Part shown: positions 1 to 8,073 of the stretch, in pieces
How the letters are laid out: each line of letters opens with the position of its first letter
Numbering within the stretch: the stretch's first letter is position 1
DNA from: Flaviflexus ciconiae
Lineage (GTDB): Bacteria > Actinomycetota > Actinomycetes > Actinomycetales > Actinomycetaceae
DNA: 64,000 nt
Assembly (NCBI RefSeq): GCF_003971195.1
Contig: NZ_CP034593.1
Span: 1,798,001 to 1,862,000, forward strand
Direction of reading: 5' to 3'
Notes under the pieces: model-generated
Database searches by the model: none
Seen by the model: the letters and a program-made list of their open reading frames with translations, nothing else
Told to the model about the DNA's origin: nothing
Translations under genes and position numbers: made by a program

Positions 1-2941
1 CTTCATACTCGCGTTGAGCATTCTTGAATAGCTCACTGATTTCTTTGATCGTCACCACTGAGTGCCCCTTCAACCTCTCTCTGACTACCTCGAAGCTCAG
101 TGCCAGAATTTCCCTATTCATCTCTCGTGAGGGCTCGAGGCTATATGACTCGACCAGGAAATCTCTCATTTCCTTATTGAGCCGAACCTGCTTAGGCAGA
201 ATAGTTGAAAGTTGCTGAGCTTTCTTGGCAATAGTCACCATTGTGGGATTTTCCGAGTCAAATGGTACATATGGGAGTGCACCGATCTTACCGCGTGTAT
301 AGCTCATGTACCCCCCGGATAACCCGCTGCTCGAGTGAAGGAGCTTAAACAGTTCGGACATAGCCTCACTGTTGAGCACCCCCGAGAGATAGTGCAGTTC
401 ATCTTCACTCGCCGCAGTCACTACTACAGAGGGGATGCTTGGCAAGAATTCAATATTTTGGTCCACAACAGCCTCAATACGGACACCCAAGCCAGCAATG
501 ACAATTTTGGGGAGTTCAGACCAAATCTTCTTCTTGATGACATCCTTTCGAACCACCGGATAGTCATACTTCGATTTAAGATAGGTAGTTTTCACTTCTC
601 CCCACTGTTGGAAGTATGGCTCGATTGCTCCACTAGTTAACAGTTTCAGCTCCGATTCAAGGGGCTTGGAGTTTTCGTATACATGTTCCCGGAGCTTATA
701 AGCCTCATCTACTGCCGCAGAGGTATACACTTGTGCGTAGTCAGATATAGTCCCGAATGCTCCTGCCGCTGTCAGCATCTGATTTTCTGTTGATAGCAGC
801 GGTGTCCAGTTCTTCCAGTTCACAGTAGAGTATGAAGCTTCAGTGGTTTGCAGCGGATCCAAGCGACGTGCGACGACGACTCTATCGGTCGCAGCCAAAG
901 CACTGACCAGCAGAATCACAGGATAGACTGCGACTTTCTCGAATACGTTGTCTTGTGATACATCTACAATGCCCTCAAGGGAAAAATCATTCTCGATGAA
1001 TTTTCGAAGCTCCCGGGCGTAGTCCTGACCAAGTACCTTATTTGGGATAATGAATCCGAATCTACCGCCTTCTCTTAGGATGCTTAGGCCCTTTTCGATG
1101 AAGGGTACATAGAGATCCCAATTGCCCTTAGCGGTCTTGTACTCCTGCGATATGTGTACCCGTTCAGCAGGTGCAGAAGTGACCATAATGTGGGATTGCA
1201 CGTAGGGAGGGTTGCCTACAACAACATCAAACCCGCCGTTTTCGAATATCTCTGGAAACGAGTCTTCCCAGCTGAACGCCTTTTCGCCTGCGACTTCAGG
1301 ACTAGCTATCAAGCTGTTGCCGCAAAGTATGTTCTCATTGAGAGTTGTCAGCTTCTCATTTTTTGACGCGGATTTTAGCCATAGACTTAGTTTGGTAATT
1401 TCTACCGATTCATCATTTACGTCTACTCCGAATATGTTCTCGCGTAGAACTTTCCGGACATATTCAGTGGTACTGAAGAGGTCTCCAGTGATTTTCTCAA
1501 TGCGTGCATACTCTGCCATAAGAAAGTCGAAGACATGGACTAGAAACGCTCCAGAGCCGCACGCAGGGTCTACAATGCGTAGCGCCCCTAGACGCACCTG
1601 ATAGTTCAAATATGCTACACGTTCACGTTTCGCATAGTTCTCAGCATTTAACCTGTCATGCAAGTTCGCCTCTTGGCGGCATTCAGATTCCATCCCCCGA
1701 ACATACTCACCTAGGGTCTGATCTATGATGAAGCGCACGATGTAATCAGGTGTGTAAAAAATCCCATCGCGTTTACGCCTGGAAAGGGTTTCTAGCGTTG
1801 AGTCAGTAGCGGCGACATCTCTGATCTCTTCCAGATCAGTGATTGATTGCTCGAAAAGATGCCCGAGGATGGTGACGCCAAGGTCTTCCTGAAAGTCATA
1901 CTGATCAAAATCCAAGATCGTTAGAAGCGCTTCGTCGCCGATCTCAAGGTCATCTAATACAGGGTCCTCGCGAAAGAGCCCGCCGTTATACCCGACGGGG
2001 ATGTTCAATTTCTCACTACCCTGGTCCACGGCCTTGAAGAAACCCTTCAGGGCATCCCATACGGGTATAAGCCCCATTTCACTTGGGGCCTTAACTCGTT
2101 CCCGCAACGTATTCTCGGGTAACAGTCCACCGTCTTCTGCGAAACAGCAGAAGACAACACGATCCATTATTTTTTGCGCTTTACTGATACCCAAATCGAT
2201 ATCGTGAGCGACTATTTCGTTACGCTCACGCATGTCTCTCAAAAGAGCAAGTCGAGCAGCACGGTAACGCTCGTAGAATTCCGTGCCTATTTTCTCTTGA
2301 TCAATACGTACTGTTTTAAGCAGCTCTTCTGTATTCGATTTCTCTTTAACCGAGGTCATGTTCGACGCACAAAGAAGGGTGTACCAGAGCCGGAAATTCT
2401 CGTAATTGTTGGCTGGGTTAACCAGGTCAGTTAAAGTCCATGACTCATAATCGAGTTGATTATCGTTATAGAGACGGAACTCAAACAAGTTGGAAACAAT
2501 GACAAAAGGGCAACGGTCAAACTGAGGTTTGTACTTAAACGCCTGCTGCACCGGGCTGAGTTGCCCTTTGTAGCCTCGTTGAGGTTTATCGAGGTCCGCA
2601 GAACTGCCCTTCAGCTCGATCACGGCAAATGTGTTGTTAATGCCCTCAGATGGGTCCGTATAACAGAGCACACCATCTGGAGTTTCACCTCCGGGAGTGA
2701 CAGTCTTGGGCTTGGCTTCAAAGGTGTAGACTGGCGCAGGTTTTTCGGCATAGCCCAGGATGTGGCCAAAGATCTGAGAGTTGAAAGCTTGTTCTCGGTT
2801 CTCTTCCTTATCAGCACGCAATGTTCCGCTGAAGTAATCATGACGCCAGGCTTCCAGGATTTCTACATGTTCAGCTAAATTACTGAAGTCCAACCTTTCA
2901 GCTTCTTCAAGGACTCGCTGCTTACTGAACAGGTGCGCCAT
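1..2941 (-). CDS. Type IIG restriction enzyme/adenine methyltransferase (Eco57I-like), 3' end beyond window
   Basis: A single open frame starts at ATG 2941 and is still open at base 1, giving about 980 residues without the C-terminus. The N-terminus has a PD-(D/E)xK-like nuclease signature: PDG at residues 88-90 and ELK at 109-111. The middle has N6-adenine methyltransferase motif I, DPACGSGAF, at about residue 458, and motif IV, GNPPY, at about 576-580. This layout of nuclease, helical connector, methylase and target-recognition region on one chain is that of type IIG enzymes, which cut and methylate the same site; specificity cannot be read here. The gene is visibly AT-richer than the core genes to the right and uses more A/T-ending codons, suggesting recent transfer. 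The only start seen is followed directly by well-formed protein sequence. I am confident of the family and unsure of the exact subtype. Confidence 0.9.
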   Translation of the reverse strand, partial: MAHLFSKQRVLEEAERLDFSNLAEHVEILEAWRHDYFSGTLRADKEENREQAFNSQIFGHILGYAEKPAPVYTFEAKPKTVTPGGETPDGVLCYTDPSEGINNTFAVIELKGSSADLDKPQRGYKGQLSPVQQAFKYKPQFDRCPFVIVSNLFEFRLYNDNQLDYESWTLTDLVNPANNYENFRLWYTLLCASNMTSVKEKSNTEELLKTVRIDQEKIGTEFYERYRAARLALLRDMRERNEIVAHDIDLGISKAQKIMDRVVFCCFAEDGGLLPENTLRERVKAPSEMGLIPVWDALKGFFKAVDQGSEKLNIPVGYNGGLFREDPVLDDLEIGDEALLTILDFDQYDFQEDLGVTILGHLFEQSITDLEEIRDVAATDSTLETLSRRKRDGIFYTPDYIVRFIIDQTLGEYVRGMESECRQEANLHDRLNAENYAKRERVAYLNYQVRLGALRIVDPACGSGAFLVHVFDFLMAEYARIEKITGDLFSTTEYVRKVLRENIFGVDVNDESVEITKLSLWLKSASKNEKLTTLNENILCGNSLIASPEVAGEKAFSWEDSFPEIFENGGFDVVVGNPPYVQSHIMVTSAPAERVHISQEYKTAKGNWDLYVPFIEKGLSILREGGRFGFIIPNKVLGQDYARELRKFIENDFSLEGIVDVSQDNVFEKVAVYPVILLVSALAATDRVVVARRLDPLQTTEASYSTVNWKNWTPLLSTENQMLTAAGAFGTISDYAQVYTSAAVDEAYKLREHVYENSKPLESELKLLTSGAIEPYFQQWGEVKTTYLKSKYDYPVVRKDVIKKKIWSELPKIVIAGLGVRIEAVVDQNIEFLPSIPSVVVTAASEDELHYLSGVLNSEAMSELFKLLHSSSGLSGGYMSYTRGKIGALPYVPFDSENPTMVTIAKKAQQLSTILPKQVRLNKEMRDFLVESYSLEPSREMNREILALSFEVVRERLKGHSVVTIKEISELFKNAQREYE

Positions 2942-3067
2942 CTTATAGATCCTCTACTAATTCACGCTGGGTGTTAGGTGTCGGGAGAAGGGGTTCTACC
3001 CTCTATTTGTACCATCTGGCATCGTAAAGAGGAGTCTTCCATCCAGGAAGAGGGTAACCCCACACCC

Positions 3068-3448
3068 TTATGCTGAGTTGGGCTGGTTTTTAAATTTCTT
3101 GTTCAGGTAGGTTAATGACACTTGTTTTTGGTTGGTATTCATAAAGTGGTCGTACATTGGCCTAATTTCTTCGTCCAAGAACGGGCGATTAAAATTACAG
3201 CGTGGGCACATAGGCCACCCGGCAATGTAACCATCTTTGTAGGGCGATAAAAGACCAATGAACGGAATTGGGGGATCGAAAACGCGTACGTAGCCAAGGT
3301 AGATCGTAGCTATTTCGCTCCGGTTAGGTCGTCGCTTGCCATCGGTTCCGATGTACATGCACTTAGAGCTACCGCACCACACCTTGATCCGTCGCTCAAC
3401 ATGGTCGTTTTCGCTTGGTGGATCGCGCAAAACGTCTACGTCGCTCAT
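3068..3448 (-). CDS. Hypothetical protein with paired cysteine motifs
   Basis: This is a 126-residue protein of no family I recognise. It contains a WCGSSKC segment near residue 25 and a CPRC segment near residue 80, so a single zinc-binding site built from two knuckles is possible. The ATG at 3448 overlaps the TGA of the small ORF upstream (ATGA), which argues for translational coupling and decides this start. An in-frame GTG at 3514 would extend the frame but lies inside the upstream ORF. The C-terminus is rich in Asn, Gln and Lys, as in horizontally acquired genes. Neighbours are a degraded integrase and a restriction enzyme, so it is probably element cargo. Confidence 0.6.
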   Translation of the reverse strand: MSDVDVLRDPPSENDHVERRIKVWCGSSKCMYIGTDGKRRPNRSEIATIYLGYVRVFDPPIPFIGLLSPYKDGYIAGWPMCPRCNFNRPFLDEEIRPMYDHFMNTNQKQVSLTYLNKKFKNQPNSA

Positions 3449-3609
3449 CGTTCTGACTCTCGCTCTAACTCTCGGATCACTTGCCAAGCCTTCCAGCCGC
3501 GAGCGTGCGCCCACTGTCGTAACTGTCCCATCGTCATACGCCTAAGCGTGGCATGTTCATCGAAAGTCAGATACACATCCCCGCCGGTTTGTTCCTGTTG
3601 ACCCATCAT
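3445..3609 (-). CDS. Small hypothetical protein, 54 aa, coupled to the next gene
   Basis: This short frame begins with two consecutive ATG codons (3609 and 3606), preceded by a purine-rich ribosome binding site (AGGAAAGGAA) six or so bases upstream. It ends in a TGA that overlaps the ATG of the downstream gene. The product is basic and Trp-rich towards the C-terminus (LRQWAHARGWKAWQVI), compatible with a small helical DNA- or protein-binding polypeptide. No family is recognised. The good ribosome site and the coupling support a real gene despite its size. Confidence 0.55.
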   Translation of the reverse strand: MMGQQEQTGGDVYLTFDEHATLRRMTMGQLRQWAHARGWKAWQVIRELERESER

Positions 3610-3624
3610 GTGTTTCCTTTCCTG

Positions 3625-4645
3625 TTATTGGGTGCTTGCCCGGCGCGCGTCCAAAGACGCCACCGTGCCAGGCTGGTTGACCGCGGTTAGTTGGCTTGCC
3701 ACACCTTCTGCCACCTTTGTTTGCTGTTCCTCATCCGACTTCATGTAGCGCAACGCCATAGACGGCGTGGTGTGCCCAAGCGCAGCCTGTACGTCACGTA
3801 CAGACACGCCCGGCGCTCGCCCGGCCAGCGTGGCGAACGTATTGCGTAGGTCATGGGGTGAGAAATGTTGTACGCCTGCTTTCTCGCACGCGCGCTTAAT
3901 GTTTCGCCGGATCGTGTTTTCCCTGAAATGCTTACGCGGATCGGCCGGGGACGGGAACACTAGCCCGTTAACCCCTGTCATGGGCGCGGTTTGAACGTGT
4001 GCCCGCAAATCGTCTAGTAGCCCATTTCTAATGTAAACAGTCCGAACACCTGCCGGGGTCTTAGGTTCAGACTCTTTTGAAAGCGTCCCACCATCACCTG
4101 TTACCCCGCGACGAATACGGATCAAACCCAAGTCAAGATCAATGTCAGACCAGCGTAACTCTCTAAGCTCACCGACACGAATACCCGTATGGGCAAGCAC
4201 TCGAACAATGAGCCGGGTAGACGGGGCAATAACCTCCAAAACTGCTGTGAGTTCGTCCGATGTGACACGGCGCGGGGCATGACGTCGTGACACGCGTACC
4301 GTGTTCACCGTCTTAGCGTGAGCGCGAATACACGGGTTACGGCCAATGAGTTCATTGTCAACCGCGTGCGAGAGAATCGCCCGGAACAGCTGAAACGTTT
4401 TCTTGCGGGCACCTTCATGGTCAGGGGAAAGTTCATCGGCTAACCACATAGTCACGTCCTGCGTGGTGATCTGTTTCAACGGGACCTTGCCCCATCGGGG
4501 TAGCAAATGATTATCGAGATAAGAGCGCATGGATCGCAGTGTGGAGGCCCGATAGTTCCCGTTATCGACGTAGACCTTCGCGTGCTCAGCGAACGTGTAC
4601 GAGTCCCGTTTGGCCTGTAGTTCAGCGGCGTGGCGCTCGCGGGTT
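3625..4645 (-). pseudogene. Tyrosine recombinase/integrase, 5'-truncated
   Basis: The frame encodes the core-binding and catalytic domains of a phage-type tyrosine integrase. The catalytic Arg (GIRVGELRELRW), HxxR (SPHDLRNTF) and the His/Tyr end (LGHTTPSMALRYM) are all present. Similarity to the intact integrase of this window extends upstream of the first ATG at 4530 to about 4640 (RERHAAELQAKRDSYTF matches VRERLEAEARSKRDSLSF). No in-frame start codon serves that part, and the N-terminal arm-binding domain is absent. Beyond about 4645 the DNA encodes a different gene on the opposite strand. I read this as an integrase that lost its 5' end in a deletion or recombination. A shortened 301-residue product from ATG 4530 is possible but would lack half of the core-binding domain. 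Confidence 0.75.
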
Positions 4646-4974
4646 ACGAGGAGATAGCCCTGGAGCTGGGATACGCAAACAGGTCAGGGCCCCACAAGGC
4701 CGTACAGGCCGCTCTGACAGACGTATACCGGGAGGACGCGGAAACCTATCGGGAGTTGCAGATGGAGCGCCTAAACACCGTTACAGGGGCCCTGTTCAAC
4801 CGTCTGGAAGATGGAGAGGTATCGGCAGCAACTCCACTCCTCAAGGCCCTGGAGGCAATGGACCGCTATACCGGGTTCAACAAGGACACGGCTGGGCATG
4901 ACCGGGCAGCGACTCTCCTAGACGCCCTTATCGTTAATTCCCGTGCCGCTCTGGAGCTTCCTCAACAGCCGTAG
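4630..4974 (+). pseudogene. Phage-type HTH protein fragment (terminase small subunit-like), 5'-truncated
   Basis: The sequence YEEIALELGYANRSGPHKAV, followed by an acidic helical region (DVYREDAETYRELQMERL), matches a pattern I know from actinophage and prophage proteins: a short HTH domain ahead of a helical body, often placed next to terminase genes. Such proteins normally have more residues before the HTH. Here an in-frame TAG at 4618 lies just upstream and only a GTG at 4630 can start it. The 5' end coincides with the break in the minus-strand integrase, so both genes appear to have been cut at the same point. A 114-residue product from the GTG is conceivable, but no ribosome site is evident. 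Confidence 0.5.
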
Positions 4975-5141
4975 CCCTGGCCCCGGGAGACCCCCTTGCT
5001 TGTCTCTGGGACCGCTCCGCGTTTAGGCCCTCACAGGCTGTACGGGTTTCCAGGTTTCCCGTAGGGCTCTCGTTGCCGACTATGGGCACGGGGAGGCCCC
5101 TGGGCTGTTGAGCGTGGGACCGTCGGCAAGGGGACGGACCA

Positions 5142-5327
5142 CTAGGACGGGTCCAAACATTTCAGCCGGTCCACTATCTCCCGCAGACACTCAGCGACTA
5201 CAGGCATGTCCGGGGACTGATCGAGGTGGTTCTCAACCCAGTCCAGTTCTCGCTGTGCAGATGCTAGGTCATGGCCATATAGGGCATTGAGGGCGTTGCG
5301 TAGCCCGTCCCATTGATGTTGTTCCAT
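5142..5327 (-). CDS. Small hypothetical protein, 61 aa
   Basis: This short frame encodes an acidic, probably all-helical protein (MEQHQWDGLRNALNALYGHD at the start, ending in DRLKCLDPS). It has no recognised family. It is transcribed in the same direction as the Prim-Pol operon and lies downstream of the iteron-like repeats. The amino-acid composition looks protein-like, but no strong ribosome binding site precedes the ATG, so it may not be expressed. Confidence 0.4.
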   Translation of the reverse strand: MEQHQWDGLRNALNALYGHDLASAQRELDWVENHLDQSPDMPVVAECLREIVDRLKCLDPS

Positions 5328-5689
5328 AACAGCTCATGATCCCATCAACGCGGCTCTCTAACCACGGGTTATAACCGGTCTCGCACGCGACCCCCGTCGC
5401 AATTTCGCCCAAAGGGGAGGGAGGACCCTACCGCCGCCCACCGACCGGCAAGCATGAACATGCGACTTACGAACGCCCTCCCCAAGGATCTCCACGCTGA
5501 GGGTAGCTGGGGAGAATACTCTCACCGATTCGCCTCAGTCAGAGCACTCTCCCCGCTCGCGTTGGAATCAACGCAAATCCATTGATTAGTAATTATGTAT
5601 TAGAGAGCTAGTAGTACTACTGGTAACGGCTATGGCAGTCATATTGCAACTGGTATAGCTGTCGTAGTGCGACTGGTATAGCAGTCGCA
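5328..5689. other. Non-coding stretch of the integrative element
   Basis: No convincing gene is seen here. The left part is GC-rich with a small palindrome (GGTTATAACC near 5369-5378). From about 5578 to 5618 it becomes AT-rich, and this runs into the iteron-like repeats annotated separately. The layout resembles a replication origin region more than a promoter. Confidence 0.4.
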
Positions 5690-5694
5690 TCACT
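5619..5694. repeat. Iteron-like direct repeats next to an AT-rich tract; candidate origin
   Basis: Three imperfect direct repeats each begin with ACTGGTA, at 5619, 5649 and 5672. The last two share ACTGGTATAGC and have a 23-base period; the first is a longer variant of 30 bases. An AT-rich tract (about 5578-5618) abuts them. They lie immediately downstream of the Prim-Pol and winged-HTH genes, the usual place for an origin used by such a replication module. That this is an origin is inference. Confidence 0.5.
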
Positions 5695-6085
5695 CTATGG
5701 GCCTTTTTCGTCGGCGCTTCGGACGTGTCGCCATGAACATCGCGAGCGCGTCCCGCCCCGGGTATTTGTAGACGGTAGCCTTGCCGCGCTTGCCCTCACG
5801 CAGACGTAACCGCAGACCGGATTTCTCAATCTCCGACACTTTGTCACTGAGGGCCGTCGGCCCCAATCCGACGTGCGCCCCGAACTGCACCCGCGTGATG
5901 TACACCTCCCCCGGCCATAGTGTCTCCTGGTTAGATACCCGGGGCCTCCCCCCGGCATGATGTGGGGAATCGGACTCATGGGATCTAAGGGCAATCTCTT
6001 TGATGATGGCCACCTCCGCAACACCCATCACGTCAGGGTATTCCTCGAGCAGGTCGTCAACCTCTTTCAGGTATTTCAGACCCAT
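5690..6085 (-). CDS. Putative winged-helix/HTH protein of the replication module
   Basis: This is a 131-residue protein. Its central segment, ITRVQFGAHVGLGPTALSDK, reads as a helix-turn-helix, followed by a basic wing-like stretch (GLRLRLREGKRGKATVYKY) and a basic C-terminus (RPKRRRKRP). The start at 6085 overlaps the end of the Prim-Pol gene by 10 bases, indicating one operon and probable coupling. In small actinobacterial integrative elements a DNA-binding protein often follows the primase-polymerase and may recognise the origin. The stop codon lies inside the last of the iteron-like repeats. No named family is assigned. Confidence 0.6.
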   Translation of the reverse strand: MGLKYLKEVDDLLEEYPDVMGVAEVAIIKEIALRSHESDSPHHAGGRPRVSNQETLWPGEVYITRVQFGAHVGLGPTALSDKVSEIEKSGLRLRLREGKRGKATVYKYPGRDALAMFMATRPKRRRKRPIE

Positions 6086-6969
6086 TGCCGCGAACCTTTG
6101 CGGCTATAACCGGCCCGGGCACTTCGAATAGTTGAATCGACCTCCCGCTCTGGCAGACCGGCCCTAACAGCTGCGCTCGCGAGAGCATGGAACGCTTCAT
6201 CTGGTTGATGTTCGTTCGCGAATCGCCATGCTGCACGACTAAGCAGGACATTGCGGTTACCCTCTTGCGCCATGCGCTCGTATGAAGTCACCAAACCGCC
6301 CCAGGATCGCGCAGTAGCGCCTAACAGCGCCCCGGGCACCTCGGGTACACCCCGGGGCCTCTCGAGAGCTTGTAGGGCTGCCTGTGCCAGTGTGGCGAGC
6401 TCTCCTGTGTGGACCCACCTGTAGGAGTTCCCGCTCGCGTGAGAGCTAGGAGGACACACAACGTAGGCACCGTGGCCGAGTACGTCGATGCCCTGCCCTG
6501 CCAGAGCGGGATCTCTGTCGAATGTCTCCATACCCTCGGGCAACGCGAACCAGAGATGCACGCCCCCGCCCCCGCTCGCGGCTGTCACCGTAGCGGGGAG
6601 GGTTCCGCATCGGTCTGCAAGGTCTTTGAGCATCTCTGCAGCCGTCCGGCCCGCGTTCCGTGGGTCGAGGTCAACGACAATGACACCGGGAGGGATCGCC
6701 ACTCCGATATTGACCCCGGCCCGATTGCCGAACCAGTCCCGAACCTTATGCACGTCGGTCGTAGCCACGGTTAGGCCCTTGCCCTCAGTGAGGTCGAATA
6801 GGGGACGCTTGTCAGGGCCTAGGGGTAGGACCGGCCAATTTCCGCACGCGAGAGCGAGTGCATGTAATTGCACGGTGAGAGCACGGTCCAGGTACTTTGT
6901 GTCTTTCAGTGATGGTACTTTGATTGTGAGGGCACCCATTCGTGGGTGTCCCGCCCTTTTCTGTGTCAT
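6076..6969 (-). CDS. Bifunctional DNA primase/polymerase (Prim-Pol domain)
   Basis: This 297-residue protein carries the hallmarks of the archaeo-eukaryotic-type Prim-Pol family found on plasmids and integrative elements. These are the metal-binding DLD in VIVVDLDPRN (residues 97-105), the SGGGGVH motif (132-138), and a GIDVLGHGAYVVCPPSSH segment at about 164-181 typical of the third motif. Such enzymes make primers and extend them to start element replication. A helical region with a PriCT-like look follows (residues 230-290), but there is no helicase domain, so host helicase would be needed. The start ATG overlaps the stop of the upstream excisionase-like gene (TAATG), and the stop overlaps the next gene. 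A later start at residue 11 is possible. Confidence 0.85.
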   Translation of the reverse strand: MTQKRAGHPRMGALTIKVPSLKDTKYLDRALTVQLHALALACGNWPVLPLGPDKRPLFDLTEGKGLTVATTDVHKVRDWFGNRAGVNIGVAIPPGVIVVDLDPRNAGRTAAEMLKDLADRCGTLPATVTAASGGGGVHLWFALPEGMETFDRDPALAGQGIDVLGHGAYVVCPPSSHASGNSYRWVHTGELATLAQAALQALERPRGVPEVPGALLGATARSWGGLVTSYERMAQEGNRNVLLSRAAWRFANEHQPDEAFHALASAAVRAGLPEREVDSTIRSARAGYSRKGSRQWV

Positions 6970-7172
6970 TACCGCTGCACCCCGCCCGCGAGCGCTTCGA
7001 CGGTGAGCGCGGTGAGGGGTATGCGGATAGCTTTACGAATCCGCACATGTGGCAGTTCTCCTGCGTAGATCATGTGCCGAATTGTGTCGGGGTGGCAGTC
7101 GAGCAGAGTTGCCGCGCCCTTAACGGACGTGTACGCGGGACTCTTCGGTTCAATAACGGATTGCGCCGACAT
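6969..7172 (-). CDS. Excisionase-like helix-turn-helix protein
   Basis: This 67-residue protein has a MerR/Xis-type DNA-binding fold: SVKGAATLLDCHPDTIRHMI is the helix-turn-helix and GELPHVRIRKAIRIPLTAL the wing with recognition residues. Proteins of this size and position direct the integrase towards excision or control replication genes on actinobacterial integrative elements. An AGGTG ribosome site precedes the ATG, and the stop overlaps the Prim-Pol start. A nested palindrome lies about 30-75 bases upstream and is a natural operator candidate. The specific role as an excisionase, rather than a repressor or activator, is inference from context. Confidence 0.7.
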   Translation of the reverse strand: MSAQSVIEPKSPAYTSVKGAATLLDCHPDTIRHMIYAGELPHVRIRKAIRIPLTALTVEALAGGVQR

Positions 7173-7203
7173 GGATCACACCTATTCTCCCGATAAATTC
7201 GGG

Positions 7204-7248
7204 GTAGCGAAACTAGCGCTACACGTGTAGGTGTGCGCTATTCGCTAC
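7204..7248. promoter_or_regulatory. Nested inverted repeat upstream of the xis-primpol operon
   Basis: The outer arms GTAGCGAA (7204-7211) and TTCGCTAC (7241-7248) are perfect complements. Inside them TAGCGC (7214-7219) pairs with GCGCTA (7235-7240), and the centre holds the palindrome ACACGTGT (7221-7228). It sits between the excisionase-like gene and the upstream unknown gene, where the operon promoter is expected. Role as an operator or recombination-directionality site is inferred. Confidence 0.5.
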
Positions 7249-7339
7249 GTCCCGCACCTGAGGACGGGAGGTGCCCCATGATCTTAGGGCTGTGGCTTTA
7301 ATAGCCGATAGGCCATCTAACAGAACCTATCACTCACGA

Positions 7340-8073
7340 TCATACCACTTCGCCCTTGCACACCACTTGTCTCTCTAGGACTGATACCGGAATTTGCCCA
7401 ACATTGTGGTCTCTCAATGTATTCAAAACTGCATATGTTGCAGTTGACTCGAGTGGCCGTATTCGCCGACCACACTTACACCGGAACAGATATTCAAGAA
7501 GTACCTTGTCAAGAAACTCCGGAACATCGGGATCCTCATCCGAGTCAACCAAGTTTAAATAACCTGACCAATCAGCAGTAGCCCATTTATGTTCACTCCC
7601 CGCTATTTCTACAGTGGGGGATGAGCGCCAAGCCCGGGCAACAAAACTGTCCGTAGCGTTGTAGATGCTGAAATAGTCATGGTTGCCAACCACAGCGAAG
7701 GTCACAGTCCCAGCAGGCACCAATTTACTAACGTTCGGATGCAACGATTCAAGTTGCTCAACAGTGAGCTTGAATCGCGCCCTAAACATCGTCGTCGCAT
7801 CTTCACTACGCAACGTCCTGCCGCCACGAACTAACACCTCGCTAGCGGTTTGCGCAGCAGTCTTTCGAGAGATATAAGGTCGCGGCACCCATTCGAGCGT
7901 ATTATCGTCCCCCTGGAACGATCTACCAGACAGTAGGTAAATACACCCAGGACCGTTTCACCGTATCGCTCATGCCATCCGCGCCCGTCCCGGTCGCACA
8001 CTACTACTACCTCATGCACCGGATTATCCCGATCAGCACGCCAGACATGCGTCAAAGGCACTTCCGGGCTCAC
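7340..8073 (-). pseudogene. Hypothetical protein interrupted by one frameshift
   Basis: Two overlapping frames read as one protein of about 245 residues. The first starts at GTG 8073, overlapping the integrase stop (GTGA), and reads well to GRGWHERYGE. From there the other frame continues sensibly (NGPGCIYLLSGRSF, then VPRPYISRKTAAQTASEVLV) to the stop at 7340 with no stop codon in between. The switch needs one extra A in the A-run (T-run on the + strand) at 7956-7958. The C-terminal half contains a CKCG pair. No family is recognised. Read separately, they would be an 80-residue and a 182-residue ORF overlapping by 58 bases, which is less convincing. The lost base may be a sequencing error. 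Confidence 0.55.

Noticed and set aside
5619-5694. CRISPR array
   Set aside because: The three repeats are imperfect, have no unique spacers of regular length, and there are no cas genes.
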